Below the pieces are notes generated by a model. The model did not search any database and was not told the DNA's origin. It saw only the letters and a list, made by a program, of their open reading frames with translations. 7,944 bases of DNA from Lachnospiraceae bacterium (GTDB taxonomy: Bacteria > Bacillota_A > Clostridia > Lachnospirales > Lachnospiraceae): positions 1 to 7,944 of the forward strand of contig VSOD01000194.1 in assembly GCA_009774655.1 (NCBI GenBank). The letters are read 5' to 3'. A program made the position numbers and the translations under genes. This document shows, one piece after another, positions 6,424 through 7,944 of the stretch (the stretch's first letter is position 1; each line of letters starts with the position of its first letter).

Positions 6424-7179
6424 TCATTCTGCACTGCAGTCTCTAAGACTGTCCCCTGCCAGATCCCTGATCACCTCACCGGCCAGGATCAGACCCGCCA
6501 CCGACGGCACAAAAGCCACGCTGCCCGGAACCGACCTTCTCATGCTGCTTCGTTTTTCCTCCGCCCTGATTTCTTTCTCCTGCGGTATCAACGGCTCTTC
6601 CTCCGAATATACTACCTTCAAATGTTCCACATTCCGCTTTTTCAGCTCCCTGCGCATCACTCTTGCCAGTGGGCAGACCTTCGTCGCATAGATATCCGCT
6701 ACCCGAAACGCACTGGCGTCCAGTTTATTCCCCGCCCCCATGCTGCTTATGACCGGCACCTGCATCTCCTGTGCCCGCAGGATCAGCTCAATCTTCGCCG
6801 TCACGGTATCCACCGCATCCACCACATAATCATACTCCGCAAAGGGGAACTGCGCCGCATTTTCCGGCAGGAAGAAGCACCGGTGCTCCCGTACCCGGGC
6901 CGCCGGATTGATCTCGAGGATCCTCTCCCGCATGACTTCCGTCTTATATCGGCCCAGCGTCTTATGGGTAGCAATGATCTGGCGGTTTAGATTCGTCAGA
7001 CATACCCTGTCATCGTCGATCAGGTCAAGCGCACCCACGCCGCTGCGGGCCAGCGCCTCACACACATAACCGCCCACACCGCCGATTCCGAACACCGCCA
7101 CCCTTGCACGGGCCAGCCGTTCCATTGCCTCATCGCCCAGCAAAATCTCCGTCCTTGCAAACTGTTCTGTCATATACAC
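6424..7179 (-). CDS. tcdA: tRNA threonylcarbamoyladenosine dehydratase (TcdA/CsdL)
   Basis: A 251-residue E1-like ThiF-fold enzyme that uses ATP to convert tRNA t6A37 to the cyclic form ct6A at ANN-decoding tRNAs. Motifs in order: nucleotide loop GIGGVGG (31-37), DDDRVCLTNLNRQI (55-68), AVDTVTAK (122-129), MGAGNKLD (147-154), VCPLARVMRREL (168-179), YSEEEP (191-196) and the C-terminal hydrophobic stretch PSVAGLILAGEVIRDL (225-240). This order is that of TcdA rather than ThiF, MoeB or HesA; it lacks their zinc CxxC pairs. Two starts are close: GTG at 7179, with AGGAG 5 nt before it, or ATG at 7173, with AGGAG 11 nt before it. They differ by two residues and I cannot decide between them. It is divergent from the flavodiiron gene. 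Coding DNA is GC-richer than the sugar locus downstream. Confidence 0.92.
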   Translation of the reverse strand: MYMTEQFARTEILLGDEAMERLARARVAVFGIGGVGGYVCEALARSGVGALDLIDDDRVCLTNLNRQIIATHKTLGRYKTEVMRERILEINPAARVREHRCFFLPENAAQFPFAEYDYVVDAVDTVTAKIELILRAQEMQVPVISSMGAGNKLDASAFRVADIYATKVCPLARVMRRELKKRNVEHLKVVYSEEEPLIPQEKEIRAEEKRSSMRRSVPGSVAFVPSVAGLILAGEVIRDLAGDSLRDCSAE

Positions 7180-7210
7180 ACTCTCTCCTGCTTCGATTTA
7201 TTTGCTTTCC

Positions 7211-7239
7211 AATATACTCTTTTTCCTCCTGTTTCGCAA
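7211..7239 (-). promoter_or_regulatory. Possible promoter of tcdA
   Basis: TTGCGA (7239-7234, four of six -35 positions) lies 17 bp before TATATT (7216-7211, five of six -10 positions). Transcription would start near 7204, giving a short leader of about 25 nt to the tcdA start codon. Confidence 0.45.
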
Positions 7240-7366
7240 TCCGTTCCAGCCGGCAGTCCGGCCATTCTCTCCTCTGTAATCCATCCTCCCCTGGCCGCCT
7301 GATCATCACTGCAGCCTATACCGGTTCCGCCCAATCACCCCACTTTTCCACCGCCTCAAATTAGCA

Positions 7367-7394
7367 TTGATTTTTTCCCGATATCGCCTATAAT
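7367..7394 (+). promoter_or_regulatory. Promoter of the flavodiiron protein gene
   Basis: TTGATT (7367-7372) is 16 bp from a perfect TATAAT (7389-7394). Transcription should start near 7401, giving a leader of about 70 nt before the ATG at 7473. Confidence 0.6.
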
Positions 7395-7409
7395 ATATAG
7401 TAATTGGCA

Positions 7410-7422
7410 TAACAAATTGTTA
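7410..7422. promoter_or_regulatory. 13-bp palindrome after the flavodiiron promoter
   Basis: TAACAA-A-TTGTTA is a perfect inverted repeat about 10 bp past the predicted transcription start, where a repressor would block the promoter. TGTTAAAT, which overlaps its right arm (7418-7425), recurs 15 bp later (7433-7440), and a 14-bp A/T palindrome follows (7437-7450). The cognate regulator is unknown. It matches neither a Per box nor a standard Rex site well. Confidence 0.4.
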
Positions 7423-7472
7423 AATGAAGCCCTGTTAAATTTTAAAATTTTATGGCAAAAGGAGTCTGATCA

Positions 7473-7944
7473 ATGGAAATCACAAAGGATATTCGATACG
7501 CAGGTGTAAACGACCACGAAATAGACCTTTTCGAGGGTCAGTACAAAGTAGAAAACGGCATGGCATACAATTCCTATGTCATCATGGACGAAAAGATTGC
7601 CGTTATGGACACAGTGGACGCTTCTTTTTACGAGGAATGGATGCAGAATATAAGGCAGATCCTTGGTTCCCGCACACCGGATTATCTCGTTGTACAGCAT
7701 ATGGAACCGGATCATTCCGCCAATATCAGCGCTTTTCTGGAGACTTTTCCGGATACGGTCATCGTCTCTTCCGCGCCGGCCTTCAATATTATGAAGCAGT
7801 TCTTCGGCACCGATTATGCCGACAGACGGCAGATCGTCAAGGAAGGCGATACCCTGTCTCTGGGCGTACATACACTGCAGTTCATCGGCGCGCCGATGGT
7901 GCACTGGCCGGAAGTCATCGTGACTTACGACCAGCAGGATAAGG
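7473..7944 (+). CDS. Flavodiiron protein (FprA-type A flavoprotein), 5' part
   Basis: The first 157 codons of a gene that continues past the window end; the full family is usually about 400 residues. The visible part is the metallo-beta-lactamase-like domain that holds the non-heme diiron centre. It carries HMEPDH (76-81), giving the family iron ligands His76, Glu78, Asp80 and His81, and His144 in MVHWPE as the next expected ligand. The remaining ligands and the flavodoxin-like FMN domain would lie beyond the window. Such proteins reduce O2 to water, or NO to N2O, in the cytoplasm of anaerobes, usually with electrons from rubredoxin. The ATG has AAAAGGAG 8 nt upstream. The N terminus (MEITKDIRYAGVNDHEIDLFEGQY) is typical. 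The call as flavodiiron is firm; O2 versus NO preference cannot be read from this part. Confidence 0.93.
   Translation, partial: MEITKDIRYAGVNDHEIDLFEGQYKVENGMAYNSYVIMDEKIAVMDTVDASFYEEWMQNIRQILGSRTPDYLVVQHMEPDHSANISAFLETFPDTVIVSSAPAFNIMKQFFGTDYADRRQIVKEGDTLSLGVHTLQFIGAPMVHWPEVIVTYDQQDK

Larger units (their letters stand above)
7180..7472. other. Divergent intergenic region, tcdA / flavodiiron gene
   Basis: These 293 bp carry the tcdA ribosome binding site and promoter candidate at one end, and the flavodiiron promoter, palindrome and ribosome binding site at the other. The middle (about 7245-7360) is GC-richer and holds only a small GCCGG-CAGT-CCGGC hairpin (7249-7262) without a T-run. I see no gene in it. 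Confidence 0.6.

Noticed and set aside
6350..6446. Short open frames in the tcdA-regulator gap, such as a 31-codon hydrophobic one on the plus strand from 6351
   Set aside because: No ribosome binding site, and they overlap the end of tcdA or the regulator promoter. No recognisable product.
6400..6990. 196-codon plus-strand open frame opposite tcdA
   Set aside because: It is the antisense of a clearly conserved enzyme. Its translation is rich in His, Arg and Pro with no domain pattern, as expected for a shadow frame in GC-rich DNA.
7130..7306. 58-codon minus-strand open frame overlapping the tcdA start, rich in charged residues
   Set aside because: It has no ribosome binding site, runs through the tcdA promoter and ribosome binding site, and overlaps the tcdA coding sequence out of frame. 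Probably chance.
7470..7904. 144-codon minus-strand open frame opposite the flavodiiron gene
   Set aside because: The plus strand encodes the conserved flavodiiron N terminus with its iron-ligand motif, so the opposite frame is a shadow.

Overview
The window looks like chromosome of an anaerobic Firmicute, most likely a gut-type clostridium of the Lachnospiraceae. This is inferred from gene content and style: strong AGGAGG-type ribosome binding sites, a CUT1 sugar transporter with no ATPase beside it, a cytoplasmic GH51 arabinofuranosidase, and an FprA-type flavodiiron protein. No taxonomic marker gene is present.

Positions 1-6286, all on the minus strand, form an arabinoside-utilisation locus. 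In transcription order it holds a LacI-family regulator (start 6286, GTG), a 410-bp control region, a lipoprotein sugar-binding protein, two MalF/MalG-type permeases and a GH51 alpha-L-arabinofuranosidase. The likely scheme is as follows. The binding protein captures arabinose-containing oligosaccharides outside the cell. The two permeases, powered by an ATPase encoded elsewhere, import them. The GH51 enzyme removes terminal arabinofuranose in the cytoplasm. The LacI regulator represses the operon until a sugar signal appears.

The control region (4881-5290) is the richest non-coding part. It holds a near-consensus sigma-A promoter (TTGACA-17-TATACT) flanked by a perfect 8-bp inverted repeat. 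Downstream is a leader of about 200 nt carrying a duplicated unit, and each copy contains a LacI-type pseudo-palindrome centred on CG (GCGnnnWCGTnnnCGC). The two operator-like sites are 88 bp apart. A second regulatory structure lies between the binding-protein and permease genes: a terminator-like hairpin nested inside a perfect 9-bp inverted repeat. It probably reduces permease expression relative to the binding protein.

Positions 6424-7944 carry genes of a different character. tcdA (minus strand, E1-like tRNA t6A dehydratase) is visibly GC-richer than the transporter genes. It is divergent from the 5' part of a flavodiiron protein gene (plus strand, from 7473) that runs off the window end. 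The 293-bp divergent region holds a promoter candidate for each gene, and a 13-bp palindrome just after the flavoprotein promoter.

I found no tRNA, rRNA, CRISPR array, insertion sequence or wholly unknown gene system. The most interesting material is regulatory.
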